From: an uncultured Slackia sp.
GTDB taxonomy: Bacteria; Actinomycetota; Coriobacteriia; Coriobacteriales; Eggerthellaceae
DNA: 45,057 nucleotides
Direction of reading: 5' to 3'
Assembly (NCBI GenBank): GCA_934661005.1
Contig: CAKUIK010000018.1
Coordinates: forward strand, 1-45,057
In this document: positions 22,602 to 30,396 of the stretch, in pieces
Layout of the letters: every line of letters begins with the position of its first letter
Position numbering within the stretch: position 1 is the stretch's first letter
The notes under the pieces: model-generated
Database searches by the model: none
What the model saw: the letters and a program-made list of their open reading frames with translations, nothing else
Told to the model about the DNA's origin: nothing
Program-made: the position numbers and the translations under genes

Positions 22602-22699
22602 AAGAGGCGTCCGTTCGATGAGCGGCGCCCCTGAAGTTGGGCTTTAGAATTGTAGCTCAACTTCAGGAGGCGCGGTTTAGCTGAAGGACGCCTCTTTGC
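22602..22699. terminator. Nested double hairpin between convergent MFS genes
   Basis: AAGAGGCGTCC (22602-22612) pairs with GGACGCCTCTT (22686-22696) to form an outer stem. Inside it CCTGAAGTTGGGCT (22630-22643) pairs with AGCTCAACTTCAGG (22654-22667, one G-T wobble), extended by GGCGC/GCGCC across a one-base bulge. It lies between the convergent ends at 22468 and 22729 and is likely a bidirectional terminator. Confidence 0.7.
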
Positions 22700-22728
22700 G
22701 TGTAATGCCTTGTCTTGAGATGCGCTTG

Positions 22729-23886
22729 CTAATTGTGGCGTTTCACGATTGCGACCATGGCAAGCCCGAGCATGGTGACTCCTGCAATGATGAGCATCAC
22801 GAGCGGCAGGCCGTAGACATCGCCCGCCATTCCCAAAAGCGGTTCCACAATGCCGCCAACGCAAATCACGACGCCGTACGATATGCCCGACGCCGTTCCT
22901 AGATGGCGGGGTACATAGCTCATGCCCAACGCGACGAAAGAGGGGTAGAACAGGTTGGCCGCGCAGGTGAGAAAGCACACGAGCACCACGGCTGCTGCGA
23001 GCGAACGATTGAATGCGAATGCGACCAGGCATATCGCGAGAACCCCGAAGCAAAGATAGGCGATTCTGAACACGCCTGCGCGTTCGGTGACGCGTCCCGA
23101 TATCGCCGTTGCGACGGCTCCCGCAATAGCGAACACCGAAAGCATAAGCGAGCCGAACGTTTCACCTTGGCCGAGCACGCTCACGAAGAACAGCGGTATG
23201 AACGCCATAAGGCCGTATTCGACAATCGATCGGCTTGAAAGCACGCCCATCGCAAGCGCGAAATTTCCCCAGCGTTCGGGTTTTTCGGTTTCCTGCATGG
23301 TTGAATTCTTGGCGATTCCCAGCGAAAGGAAGCGCTTGTTGAATGCGAGCAAAACAATTGCGCAGATGGTCGTGGGGAAGAGGAACGCGAGCGTTCCGTG
23401 CATGCCGAAAGTGGTGAGGAATGCTGCGGCCATAAGCGGGCCAATGAAGAATCCCACGTTTCCGCCTACGGCGAAAATCGACATGCCGTTCGCCTTGCGC
23501 GCGCCGGCCGCCAGGTTTGACAGCCGTCCGCCTTCGGGGTGAAACATCGCGACGCCAATGCCCGAAACCATCGCCGAGGCGAGCACCTCCCAGTAGTTTT
23601 CCAAAAAACCGATGCCGCACATGCCAAGCCCTGCGAGGAAGACGCCGAGTGCCATGAACCATGGGCATGCTTTATGGTCACCTATGGTGCCGAAGAGCGG
23701 CTGGATAACGGCCGATGCGATGTTCGCGGCAAAAACGAGCCCGGCGACGGCGGTATAGGAATAACCGTCGTACATCACTAAAAACGGCAGCGTTGCCGAA
23801 AGCGCTCCTTGGTTAATGTCGGAACAGATATGCCCCGACATGCAGAGATAATTGACGAGTTTGTCTTCTTTTCGGGCGGCAGTCAT
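22729..23886 (-). CDS. MFS transporter, Fsr (fosmidomycin-resistance)-like, 12-helix
   Basis: The 385-residue protein has twelve hydrophobic segments. The stretch GHICSDINQGALSATLPFLVMYDGYSYTAVAGLVFAANIASAVIQPLFGTIGDH and later GIGVAMFHPEGGRLSN closely follow the Fsr group (Fsr has MFHPEG). Fsr proteins export drugs such as fosmidomycin. I place the start at 23886 (MTAARKEDKLVNYL); upstream in-frame sequence is poor and the ribosome-binding site is weak (GAAAGACC). It lies 53 bp after the radical SAM gene on the same strand, so pdxK, the radical SAM gene and this transporter may form one operon ending at the nested hairpin. Confidence 0.85.
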   Translation of the reverse strand: MTAARKEDKLVNYLCMSGHICSDINQGALSATLPFLVMYDGYSYTAVAGLVFAANIASAVIQPLFGTIGDHKACPWFMALGVFLAGLGMCGIGFLENYWEVLASAMVSGIGVAMFHPEGGRLSNLAAGARKANGMSIFAVGGNVGFFIGPLMAAAFLTTFGMHGTLAFLFPTTICAIVLLAFNKRFLSLGIAKNSTMQETEKPERWGNFALAMGVLSSRSIVEYGLMAFIPLFFVSVLGQGETFGSLMLSVFAIAGAVATAISGRVTERAGVFRIAYLCFGVLAICLVAFAFNRSLAAAVVLVCFLTCAANLFYPSFVALGMSYVPRHLGTASGISYGVVICVGGIVEPLLGMAGDVYGLPLVMLIIAGVTMLGLAMVAIVKRHN

Positions 23887-23939
23887 GCTTGGTCTTTCGT
23901 GCTTGAGGTGTGGAGTGCTGTTGGGAGCGAAAAGCGGTC

Positions 23940-24569
23940 TTAGTCGACCCATTCGCGGATGCGGTAACGAACGCCGAGTTCGTCGCAAATAGCCTGGCAT
24001 TTCACTTCGTCTTCGTGCGAAATCGTGGTTTCGACGGTCGTCATAACCACGTTCGGCACGTATTTTCGAACTTCACGCGCGAAATCGAGCATGGCGCCGA
24101 ACGCGGATTCGCCGAATTCGCTGCGCACGAGCGCGTGGTATTCGTCGGCGTTGGGCGTGTTGAGTGAAATGGAAACGGTATCGACGATGCCTTTGAATTC
24201 AGGAGCGATGTCTCGGCCGTTGATGAGGCTGCCTTGTCCGTTGGTATTCACGCGAATCGGCAAGTTGTAGCGACGTTTCACCTCGGCAGCGACGAGTTTC
24301 AGGGTCTCGAATGCGCATGTGGGCTCGCCGAATCCGCAGAAAACGACTTCTTTGTAGGCGCTCATATCCTGCTCGTCGAAAGCCGCCATGACTTCCTCGA
24401 AGGAGGGCTCATGCTCGAGCCACAGCACGTTGTCGGCGCCCTCGCCGTTTTTACCCACGCCAGTTGCGGTTTGGCGAATGCAAAATGTGCATGCGCAACT
24501 GCAGCGATTCGTGAGATTGACATAGAGCCCGTTATAGACTGGGTAGACGATGGTTTCGGCTTTGAGCAT
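23940..24569 (-). CDS. Radical SAM protein, TatD-associated type (TIGR04038-like)
   Basis: The 209-residue protein has the radical SAM cluster motif C23-S-C-A-C27-T-F-C30 in YVNLTNRCSCACTFCIRQT, and VLWLEHEPSFEEVM and VVFCGFGEPT near residue 80. This is the pattern of a small radical SAM family that is often beside or fused to TatD nuclease genes. SAM is bound around the Gly-rich GFGEPT. There is no SPASM or extra Fe-S domain. Here no TatD gene is adjacent. The start codon follows GAAAGAAGTCCAGA. The substrate is unknown. It could instead be misread as a pyruvate-formate-lyase activase, but the size and motif spacing fit the TatD-linked family better. Confidence 0.8.
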   Translation of the reverse strand: MLKAETIVYPVYNGLYVNLTNRCSCACTFCIRQTATGVGKNGEGADNVLWLEHEPSFEEVMAAFDEQDMSAYKEVVFCGFGEPTCAFETLKLVAAEVKRRYNLPIRVNTNGQGSLINGRDIAPEFKGIVDTVSISLNTPNADEYHALVRSEFGESAFGAMLDFAREVRKYVPNVVMTTVETTISHEDEVKCQAICDELGVRYRIREWVD

Positions 24570-24608
24570 TCTGGACTTCTTTCAATCTGGTGCTTGTTCG
24601 CGTTGGGC

Positions 24609-24718
24609 CGGCCCGACCGAGATGCCCGCGGCGCTACCGCTCGGTTTGCTCGCTATGCGCGCCGCCGCGGTTATTGGTTTTGGAAGAGATTGAGAAACCG
24701 AGTATCTCTGTCGGGCCG
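24609..24718 (-). other. Structured intergenic element between pdxK and the radical SAM gene
   Basis: CGGCCCGACCGAGAT (24609-24623) pairs with ATCTCTGTCGGGCCG (24704-24718) with one mismatch, enclosing a second stem CCGCGGCG (24626-24633) with CGCCGCGG (24663-24670). The RNA from the minus strand would fold into a long two-tier hairpin of about 110 nt upstream of the radical SAM start. It could be a terminator of pdxK, a processing signal, or a REP-like element; its inner text resembles the repeats at 10485-10860. Confidence 0.5.
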
Positions 24719-24735
24719 ACTCGACGCGGACAACC

Positions 24736-25611
24736 TTACTCTTTCTTTGTCGCGTTTGCGTGATGCTGTCGGGCGAGCGTATGGAGCTTCTCCTCAAATG
24801 CAAGGCCGTCGGTGCGAGGGATGCCTAAATCGATACTTGCCTGCACGCAGTCGCGCGCAAATGCGGTAGCCTTATTGACCGAGTCCTTGAAAGACACGCC
24901 GTTTACGGCATCTGCCGCAATGACGGCCGAGAAAACGTCGCCGGTTCCCGAGCGTTGTCCACCGAGCTTTTCTATGGTCACGGTGAATGGTTCCATTCCG
25001 CGTTCGAAGCACGCGTTCGTCATGGTCGCTCCGTGCTCGACCCCGGTGATCACGACCTTCGACGGTCCCATATCGCAGAGCTTCCTGGCAAGCGCAAACA
25101 CGTCATCAAAACTCATGTGCGGGTTGTACTCTTGCTTGGTGAGGATGCATGCTTCGGTGATGTTCGGTGTAATAATATCGGCATGGGCGACCAGCTCGGC
25201 CATGCGCTCGCACATCTCGGGGGTATAGGTTCCGTACGCTTTGCCCTCGTCGCCCATAACGGGGTCAACGAGTGTGACGCAACCTTCGCCTCCGAATTCA
25301 TCGATAAAAGCGCGCACGATCGATATTTGTTCGGCCGAACCAAGAAAGCCCGTGCAGATGCCTCGGAACTGTAAATTGAGTTTCCGCCATTCGGCGATAT
25401 GCTCTTCCATATGGGGCGTGAAATCTTGGAAACTGTAGCTTGGAAAGCCCGTGTGGTTGCTCAAAATAGACGTTGGCAGTACACAGCACTGTACGCCAAG
25501 CTGAGAAATAATGGGCAGCTGCACTGCGACAGAGCACCTGCCAAAGCCGGTGATATCGTTGATGAGGGCGATTTTCTTCTGATTATTGTGATTCGAAGTG
25601 TTGCTTTGCAC
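24736..25611 (-). CDS. pdxK: Pyridoxal/pyridoxamine kinase
   Basis: The 291-residue protein is a ribokinase-superfamily vitamin B6 kinase that phosphorylates pyridoxal, pyridoxine or pyridoxamine to the 5'-phosphates. Landmarks are IALINDITGFGRCSVAVQLPIISQLGVQCCVLPTSILSNHTGFPS at the N-terminus, VDPVMGDEGKAYGTY, ITPNITEACILT, VVITGVEHGA and the catalytic anion-hole motif GQRSGTGDVFSAV (Asp as base). This matches PdxK/PdxY rather than hydroxymethylpyrimidine kinase. PLP made here would serve the window's aminotransferase. The start ATG is at 25611. It is first in a probable minus-strand operon with the radical SAM and MFS genes. Confidence 0.9.
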   Translation of the reverse strand: MQSNTSNHNNQKKIALINDITGFGRCSVAVQLPIISQLGVQCCVLPTSILSNHTGFPSYSFQDFTPHMEEHIAEWRKLNLQFRGICTGFLGSAEQISIVRAFIDEFGGEGCVTLVDPVMGDEGKAYGTYTPEMCERMAELVAHADIITPNITEACILTKQEYNPHMSFDDVFALARKLCDMGPSKVVITGVEHGATMTNACFERGMEPFTVTIEKLGGQRSGTGDVFSAVIAADAVNGVSFKDSVNKATAFARDCVQASIDLGIPRTDGLAFEEKLHTLARQHHANATKKE

Positions 25612-25771
25612 GGTCGTCTTTCTTTCGCTGTTTCAGAGCAGTTAGCTATTATAGAGGTAGGTTTAATTGCGACGACTGCCGCGCATGGTATTGCGTTGGA
25701 AATATAGAACGTTTCGCGCAGTATGCGAAAATAAAAAGACGAAAAACGCGAGCCGCATTCGAGGAGGCGCC

Positions 25772-26074
25772 ATGGGTAGCAAAAAACGTTCATCTTGGTC
25801 AAAACAGAAAGCGGAATTTGCTGCGGGGTTGGGTGATTATTCTGGCATGGACGATGCGTTTGCCCGCGAAAAAGCGCATCGAGACCAAGCGAGCGCCGAC
25901 CATGAAGCTGCTCGACGTCGCAGGGCGTGCGAGTCTAAGAACCGCTATGTATCGCGTGCTGAAGCCGAAGAGAATCTTGCGTGGTGCGAGCATAACGGCA
26001 GGCGCGGACTGTCCATCTACCAATGCCCGTATTGCGATGGTTGGCATTTAACATCGCATCCCTGGGACGAATAG
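25772..26074 (+). CDS. Small basic protein with C-terminal CxxC zinc-finger-like motif (100 aa)
   Basis: The 100-residue protein starts MGSKKRSSWSKQKAEFAAG, has a charged helical middle (DQASADHEAARRRRACESKNRYVSRAEAEENLAWCEH) and ends in RRGLSIYQCPYCDGWHLTSHPWDE. The CPYCDGWHLTSH end gives a CxxC-x3-H-x3-H-type metal site. Similar KNRY-SRAEAE...CPYC-GWHLT proteins are scattered in bacteria and phages, without known function; DNA or RNA binding is plausible. GAGGAGG precedes the ATG at 25772, which I take as the start. It ends at a clear terminator. Confidence 0.7.
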   Translation: MGSKKRSSWSKQKAEFAAGLGDYSGMDDAFAREKAHRDQASADHEAARRRRACESKNRYVSRAEAEENLAWCEHNGRRGLSIYQCPYCDGWHLTSHPWDE

Positions 26075-26106
26075 GCCCTGTTGCTGTTTCAGCTTACTAT
26101 CATGTG

Positions 26107-26144
26107 AAGGTCGTTGCGTGGTGTGTTGCGCATCGACCTTTTTT
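26107..26144 (+). terminator. Terminator of the small zinc-finger-like gene
   Basis: AAGGTCGTTGCG (26107-26118) pairs with CGCATCGACCTT (26129-26140) with one T-T mismatch and runs into TTTTTT. It overlaps the last bases of the convergent rsmJ gene and probably serves both strands. Confidence 0.8.
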
Positions 26145-26838
26145 ATTGGAGCTTCGTGCTTGGGGGAACGAGCACGTCGTAGCGCACCGCTTTGCCCGAA
26201 ATGGAATAACTGGGTTTTATGCCGGCAAGATAGCCCCCCTTCACGGGGCGTTTAATGACGACTTTGCGTGGACCCGCCGCGAATGCAGCGCGAACAAGCG
26301 CGTCTTCTTCCGCCTCATCGCAGGGCTTTTCAAGCACATGGAGAAGCTGGAACTTCTTTTTCACCGCAGCGCTTTTCTGTCGTGCGGGAAACATCGGATC
26401 AAGGTAAATCACATCTGGCGCGGCTTCGCTCGATTGCGCAAGCGAATCGAGGTATTGAAGGCTGTCGCCGTGTTCAAGCGACATGCGTTTCGCAATCTCG
26501 GAAATATTGCGTTTATTGACGGCCCTCGATAGGCCGTCTTCTAGAAGTGCGGCGATTGTTTTATCGCGCTCGAACATGCGCACTGTGAAACCTGCTGCGG
26601 CGAGTAAGAAGGAGTCTTGGCCAAGGCCAGCCGTGCAGTCGACGACGGAAGGGGATTGCACGCCTTTGATTTTCGCCGCCTTCACGAGTAACTCTTGCTG
26701 AAGTCTTCCTGGTTTGACGCGAGGCAGCATCTCTTCGAAGTCACAACGCAACTCCATGCTGCCGCCCACGAGCACGAGGCCCTCATCTGTTGCGCGCAGC
26801 TCGACCGATTTGGTTGGGGTGTGTGCTCTTTCTGCCAT
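26143..26838 (-). CDS. rsmJ: 16S rRNA (guanine1516-N2)-methyltransferase RsmJ
   Basis: The 231-residue protein matches RsmJ, the SAM-dependent enzyme that methylates G1516 of 16S rRNA. Motif I is VVDCTAGLGQDSFLLAAAGF, the acidic strand end is FERDKTIAALLEDGL, and the catalytic region is DVIYLDPMFPARQKSAAVKKKFQLLH, which is characteristic of RsmJ. The C-terminus has KVVIKRPVKGGYLAG. ATG 26838 is chosen because GAGAGGAAGG precedes it and the protein then has the usual length. A longer frame upstream (to 27030) runs through A+T-rich intergenic sequence and is not supported. Confidence 0.88.
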   Translation of the reverse strand: MAERAHTPTKSVELRATDEGLVLVGGSMELRCDFEEMLPRVKPGRLQQELLVKAAKIKGVQSPSVVDCTAGLGQDSFLLAAAGFTVRMFERDKTIAALLEDGLSRAVNKRNISEIAKRMSLEHGDSLQYLDSLAQSSEAAPDVIYLDPMFPARQKSAAVKKKFQLLHVLEKPCDEAEEDALVRAAFAAGPRKVVIKRPVKGGYLAGIKPSYSISGKAVRYDVLVPPSTKLQ

Positions 26839-27254
26839 GGCTACCTTCCTCTCATGCAAGAACAGCGTACTTGAACATTGCGATTTCCGTTGTGTCGTTT
26901 GGGAAAAAGCATGCTTGATGCGGATGATCTTCTTTGGTGGAGGGTTCGCATGAATATGCGTTTTTATACGGAGTATATTAAAAATAGATAAGCGTAAACA
27001 TATCATCAACTTTACGCTGCCGTTAGGCATGATACGGAATATTAATCTCGTAACACTGGACGATGGAACGCAGGCATTTCTCAGTACTCTTTGCTAAAAA
27101 ATGATCGTTAGTGTCTTATTGATGGTTGTCTTTCGTCGATGAAACGTGCCGTTTGGTTTTCGCGGCAGGCAAACCTTTTTGTTCGCGTTACCATGGCTTT
27201 ATCTGTTTGAAAATCGGGCTGCATGTGCAGACGATTGATCAAGGAGGCCTATGT
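26839..27254. promoter_or_regulatory. A+T-rich divergent control region (rsmJ / fbp)
   Basis: The 416-bp gap is unusually A+T-rich at 26950-27130. An inverted repeat AGCGTAAA (26991-26998) / TTTACGCT (27011-27018) with a 12-bp spacer looks like an operator. TATATT near 26975 and several TAAAAAA-type tracts are promoter-like. AAGGAGG at 27241-27247 is the ribosome-binding site of fbp. No gene is seen here. Confidence 0.45.
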
Positions 27255-29216
27255 ATGGATGCTGCTGAAAAGCGCTATCTCGAACTTCTTTCCCGTTCTT
27301 TCCCCACGGCCGCGAAGGCGTCTGCGGAAGTTATAAATCTGAGTGCGATTTTGAATTTGCCGAAGGGAACCGAATTCTTTGCTTCCGATATTCATGGCGA
27401 ATATGAAGCGTTTTCCCATATTCTTCGAAATGGCTCGGGCTCAATTCGCCTCAAGATTGATGACGTGTTTGGCGATGACCTTTCGGAGGAAGAGAAGCGC
27501 ACGCTTGCGACGTTGATTTATTACCCCCGGGAGAAAACGCGTCTGGAACTCTCGAAATCGCTCGATGAAGCCGCTTGGTATCGCGAGGTGCTTCCGCGCC
27601 TGATTGCCGTTTGCAAGCGTGCCGCTCGCAAATACACCCGCTCTCGCGTTCGCAAGGCTTTGCCGGAAGATTTCGCCTATATCATCGAAGAACTCATGTA
27701 TGCCGATGTTCGCAATGTCGACAAGGAAGCCTATTACGCCGCCATTGTCGACGCTGTCGTTCGAACTGGTAGGGGACCCGCATTTGTTGAATCGCTGTGC
27801 TCGCTGATCCAGCGTCTCGCCATCGAGCGTCTTCATATTGTTGGCGACATTTATGACCGCGGTCCTTATCCCGATGCGATCATGGAAGCGCTTATCGAGC
27901 ACCACTCGGTTGATATTCAATGGGGCAATCATGACATTGTGTGGATGGGCGCATCGCTTGGACAGCGCGGATGCATCGCGCACGTGGTTCGCAATTGCGC
28001 GCGCTATGGCAATCTCTCCATTTTGGAGGACGCATACGGAATCAATATCTTACCCTTGGCGCGTTTCGCCCTTGACGCGTATAAAGACGACCCGTGTGTA
28101 GGCTTCGCTCTGAAGGGGCATCCCGACAATATGTCGGAAGCCGAACTTCAAATGAACGTGAAAATCCAGAAGGCGATGGCCATCATCCAATTCAAGGTGG
28201 AGGGTGCTCTGATCGATGAGAACCCCGCATTCGGCCTTCAGAGCCGTAAGCTGCTCGATAAGATCGATTACGAGCGCGGCACGGTTGTGTGCGATGGCGT
28301 TGAGTACGAGCTGACCGATACGGTATTTCCAACCATCGATCCCTCCGACCCCTATAAGCTCACGCCAGGCGAACAAGACGTCATGGACCGCTTGGTTTCA
28401 GCGTTTACGGGTTGTGAGAAGCTGCAACGCCATATGCGTTTCTTCTTGAAGGCGGGCAGCCTGTATAAAATTGACAACGGCAACCTGCTTTTCCATGCGT
28501 GCGTTCCCTTGAATGCTGACGGAAGCCTGAAGGAAGTCGATGTGTTCGGCAAAAAATTCAAAGGCCGCGCTTTGTATGACGAAATGGAACGATGGGTTCG
28601 CGCCGCATTCTTCGACGCAGACCCCGAAATGCGCAAGCGCGGTGCCGACATGCTGTGGTATTTGTGGCTTGGGGAAGGCTCGCCCCTTTTCGCCAAGAGC
28701 AAAATGGCGACCTTCGAGCTGTATCTCATTGCCGATAAGGCTGCTCGCAAGGAAGTGAAAAATCCTTTCTATACGCTTCTCGATAACGAAGAGGTTTTCG
28801 CCAATATCTTCCGCGATTTCGGGCTCGACCCAGAAACGTCGCACATTATTTGCGGCCATGTGCCCGTGAAGGTGAAAGATGGCGAAGACCCCGTGAAATG
28901 CAACGGCAAAGTCATCATGATCGACGGCGGTTTCTCGAAAGCGTATCAGCCCACAACGGGCATTGCGGGTTATACCCTTATTTCGAATTCGCATGGTTTC
29001 GTGCTGGCTGCGCATGAGCCTCTTGAATCGGCCCAAGCTGCCGTCGAGCGCGAACTCGATATTCATTCATCGCGCCGCGTGGTTGAGCGCGCGGGCGTTC
29101 GCACGCTTGTTGCCGATACCGATACGGGAGTAAAGCTTAAAGCGCAAGTTGCCGATTTGGAGCGATTGCTCGTCGCATTCCGCCATGGCGACATTCCAGA
29201 GCGAAAAAAGTCATAG
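27255..29216 (+). CDS. fbp: Fructose-1,6-bisphosphatase, class III
   Basis: Class III FBPase hydrolyses fructose 1,6-bisphosphate to fructose 6-phosphate for gluconeogenesis and belongs to the calcineurin-like metallophosphatase fold. The 653-residue product has the family's normal length. Metal-binding motifs are visible: FFASDIHGEYEAF (D-x-H) near residue 43, HIVGDIYDRGPYPD (GDxxDRG) near 200, IQWGNHDIVWMG (GNHD) near 230, and the late CGHVPVKVKDGEDPVKCNGKVIMIDGGFSKAYQPTTGIAGYTL. ATG 27255 is fixed by AAGGAGG 7 bases upstream; a nearby ATG at 27251 is out of frame. The codon start at 27126 has no signal. Confidence 0.95.
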   Translation: MDAAEKRYLELLSRSFPTAAKASAEVINLSAILNLPKGTEFFASDIHGEYEAFSHILRNGSGSIRLKIDDVFGDDLSEEEKRTLATLIYYPREKTRLELSKSLDEAAWYREVLPRLIAVCKRAARKYTRSRVRKALPEDFAYIIEELMYADVRNVDKEAYYAAIVDAVVRTGRGPAFVESLCSLIQRLAIERLHIVGDIYDRGPYPDAIMEALIEHHSVDIQWGNHDIVWMGASLGQRGCIAHVVRNCARYGNLSILEDAYGINILPLARFALDAYKDDPCVGFALKGHPDNMSEAELQMNVKIQKAMAIIQFKVEGALIDENPAFGLQSRKLLDKIDYERGTVVCDGVEYELTDTVFPTIDPSDPYKLTPGEQDVMDRLVSAFTGCEKLQRHMRFFLKAGSLYKIDNGNLLFHACVPLNADGSLKEVDVFGKKFKGRALYDEMERWVRAAFFDADPEMRKRGADMLWYLWLGEGSPLFAKSKMATFELYLIADKAARKEVKNPFYTLLDNEEVFANIFRDFGLDPETSHIICGHVPVKVKDGEDPVKCNGKVIMIDGGFSKAYQPTTGIAGYTLISNSHGFVLAAHEPLESAQAAVERELDIHSSRRVVERAGVRTLVADTDTGVKLKAQVADLERLLVAFRHGDIPERKKS

Positions 29217-29293
29217 GGCTGTGCGAAGCTTTGCGTACGGGCCACCGATAAAGTGGTGCTTTTGTCGTCGAAGTGGGCTGCAATAGAAGAAAA

Positions 29294-29336
29294 AATGGCC
29301 GAGCATGCATCGCGCGTGCTCGGCCATTGGCTTTTT
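29294..29336. terminator. Bidirectional terminator between fbp and mtnN
   Basis: AATGGCCGAGCA (29294-29305) pairs with TGCTCGGCCATT (29317-29328), extended by a G-T wobble and two G-C pairs. It is flanked by AAAAA on the left and CTTTTTG on the right, giving T-runs for both strands. It separates the convergent genes fbp and mtnN. Confidence 0.85.
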
Positions 29337-29349
29337 GCGGCGGCTTGTT

Positions 29350-30063
29350 TTACGCAAGTGTCGAGACTGCGTGAATCACGAGTTCGGCGCAGTGGCGTGC
29401 GGCTTGTGCTTCGAATGTGGGATAGTCAACGCTTGACGACCCGTCGGCTTTGTCGGAAATCGCGCGCACGATACCGCAGGGAATGGCCGAGAGGTGGCAC
29501 ACGTTTGCGATTGCGGCTCCTTCCATTTCGCAGCACTTAGCCGAGAAGGCGTCGGTGATGCGCTGCTTTTCCGAGTCGCTGCACACGAAGCGATCGCCCG
29601 AAGCGACGCGCCCTTTATGGGTGGCGACTCCGATTTCGCGCGCGGCGCCAACGATGGCTTCGCTGAGCTTTTCGTCCATGGGGAAGGCGAGCGTGTCGGC
29701 GCCCGGCGTTTGGCCAACGGCATAGCCGAGGTTGCTTACGTCCATGATGTGATTTACGGCATCGGTCGCCACGACGACATCGCCAATTTCGATGGAAGCG
29801 TCGAGCGATCCGGCGATGCCCGTATTCAGTACCGCGCTTACCTTGAAATGATCGATGAGAACCTGGGTGCAGGTTGCGGCGTTAACCATGCCCACGCCGC
29901 ATTTCACGACGACGGCAGACGTGTTGCCGATTTTGCCCTCGGCGAATTCCATTCCCGCGATTGCGGTCGTTCGTACGTCGCCGCATTCCTGCATGTGGCT
30001 CTTGAGAAGGGCAACTTCGACGTCCATCGCGCCAATAATGCCGATTGTGAATTGTGAGTTCAT
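29350..30063 (-). CDS. mtnN: 5'-methylthioadenosine/S-adenosylhomocysteine nucleosidase
   Basis: MtnN (Pfs) cleaves the glycosidic bond of MTA, SAH and 5'-deoxyadenosine, the by-products of methylation, polyamine and radical SAM reactions. The 237-residue product is of standard length. It begins FTIGIIGAMDVEVALLKSHM (catalytic Glu), has VVVKCGVGMVNAATCTQVLID and NTGIAGSLD, CEMEGAAIANVCH with the ribose-binding Glu, and IVRAISDKADGSSSVDY with the catalytic Asp. GGAAGGAA precedes the ATG. Its usefulness fits this window, which encodes several radical SAM enzymes and methyltransferases. It appears monocistronic. Confidence 0.95.
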   Translation of the reverse strand: MNSQFTIGIIGAMDVEVALLKSHMQECGDVRTTAIAGMEFAEGKIGNTSAVVVKCGVGMVNAATCTQVLIDHFKVSAVLNTGIAGSLDASIEIGDVVVATDAVNHIMDVSNLGYAVGQTPGADTLAFPMDEKLSEAIVGAAREIGVATHKGRVASGDRFVCSDSEKQRITDAFSAKCCEMEGAAIANVCHLSAIPCGIVRAISDKADGSSSVDYPTFEAQAARHCAELVIHAVSTLA

Positions 30064-30396
30064 GTGATTCCTTCCGCCGTGCGATATCGAAAATCGATTC
30101 TCTGGCGCGCTCGTGGTTTTCTTTCATCGTATCGCATCGGAAACAATCTTCGGTCGTTCATATGGCGGAATTGGGATGGAATCGCAAAATCGGGCGATAA
30201 GGCGGAGTTTTTGAAACGCGAATCTCGCACAACGCTGCCTTTTTGGTATCGCGCGTTTTTAGTGAGTTGCGCTTTTTTGAAATTGTGCCGCATTCGTGAC
30301 TTTTTCTTATATTTCACCGGTTCGTTAAACTGCGGTAAAACTTCGGTAAAATAAGCCGCGTCATGCATTTGGCCGTTTTCATATACGAGGTGCTTC
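30064..30396. promoter_or_regulatory. Divergent region mtnN / second Pit gene, with three 11-bp direct repeats
   Basis: This 333-bp gap contains no gene. At 30321-30353 three consecutive 11-bp units (TTCGTTAAACT, GCGGTAAAACT, TCGGTAAAATA) share the core CGGTAAAA-x-T. They lie 44 bp before the start codon of a phosphate-permease-family gene. Eleven-bp direct repeat units are the hallmark of PhoB/PhoP-type operators. T-rich tracts lie at 30205-30310. Confidence 0.55.

Noticed and set aside
24570..24735. Structured element considered as a known riboswitch (for example TPP or cobalamin)
   Set aside because: I see none of the conserved riboswitch boxes; the structure is a simple nested inverted repeat.
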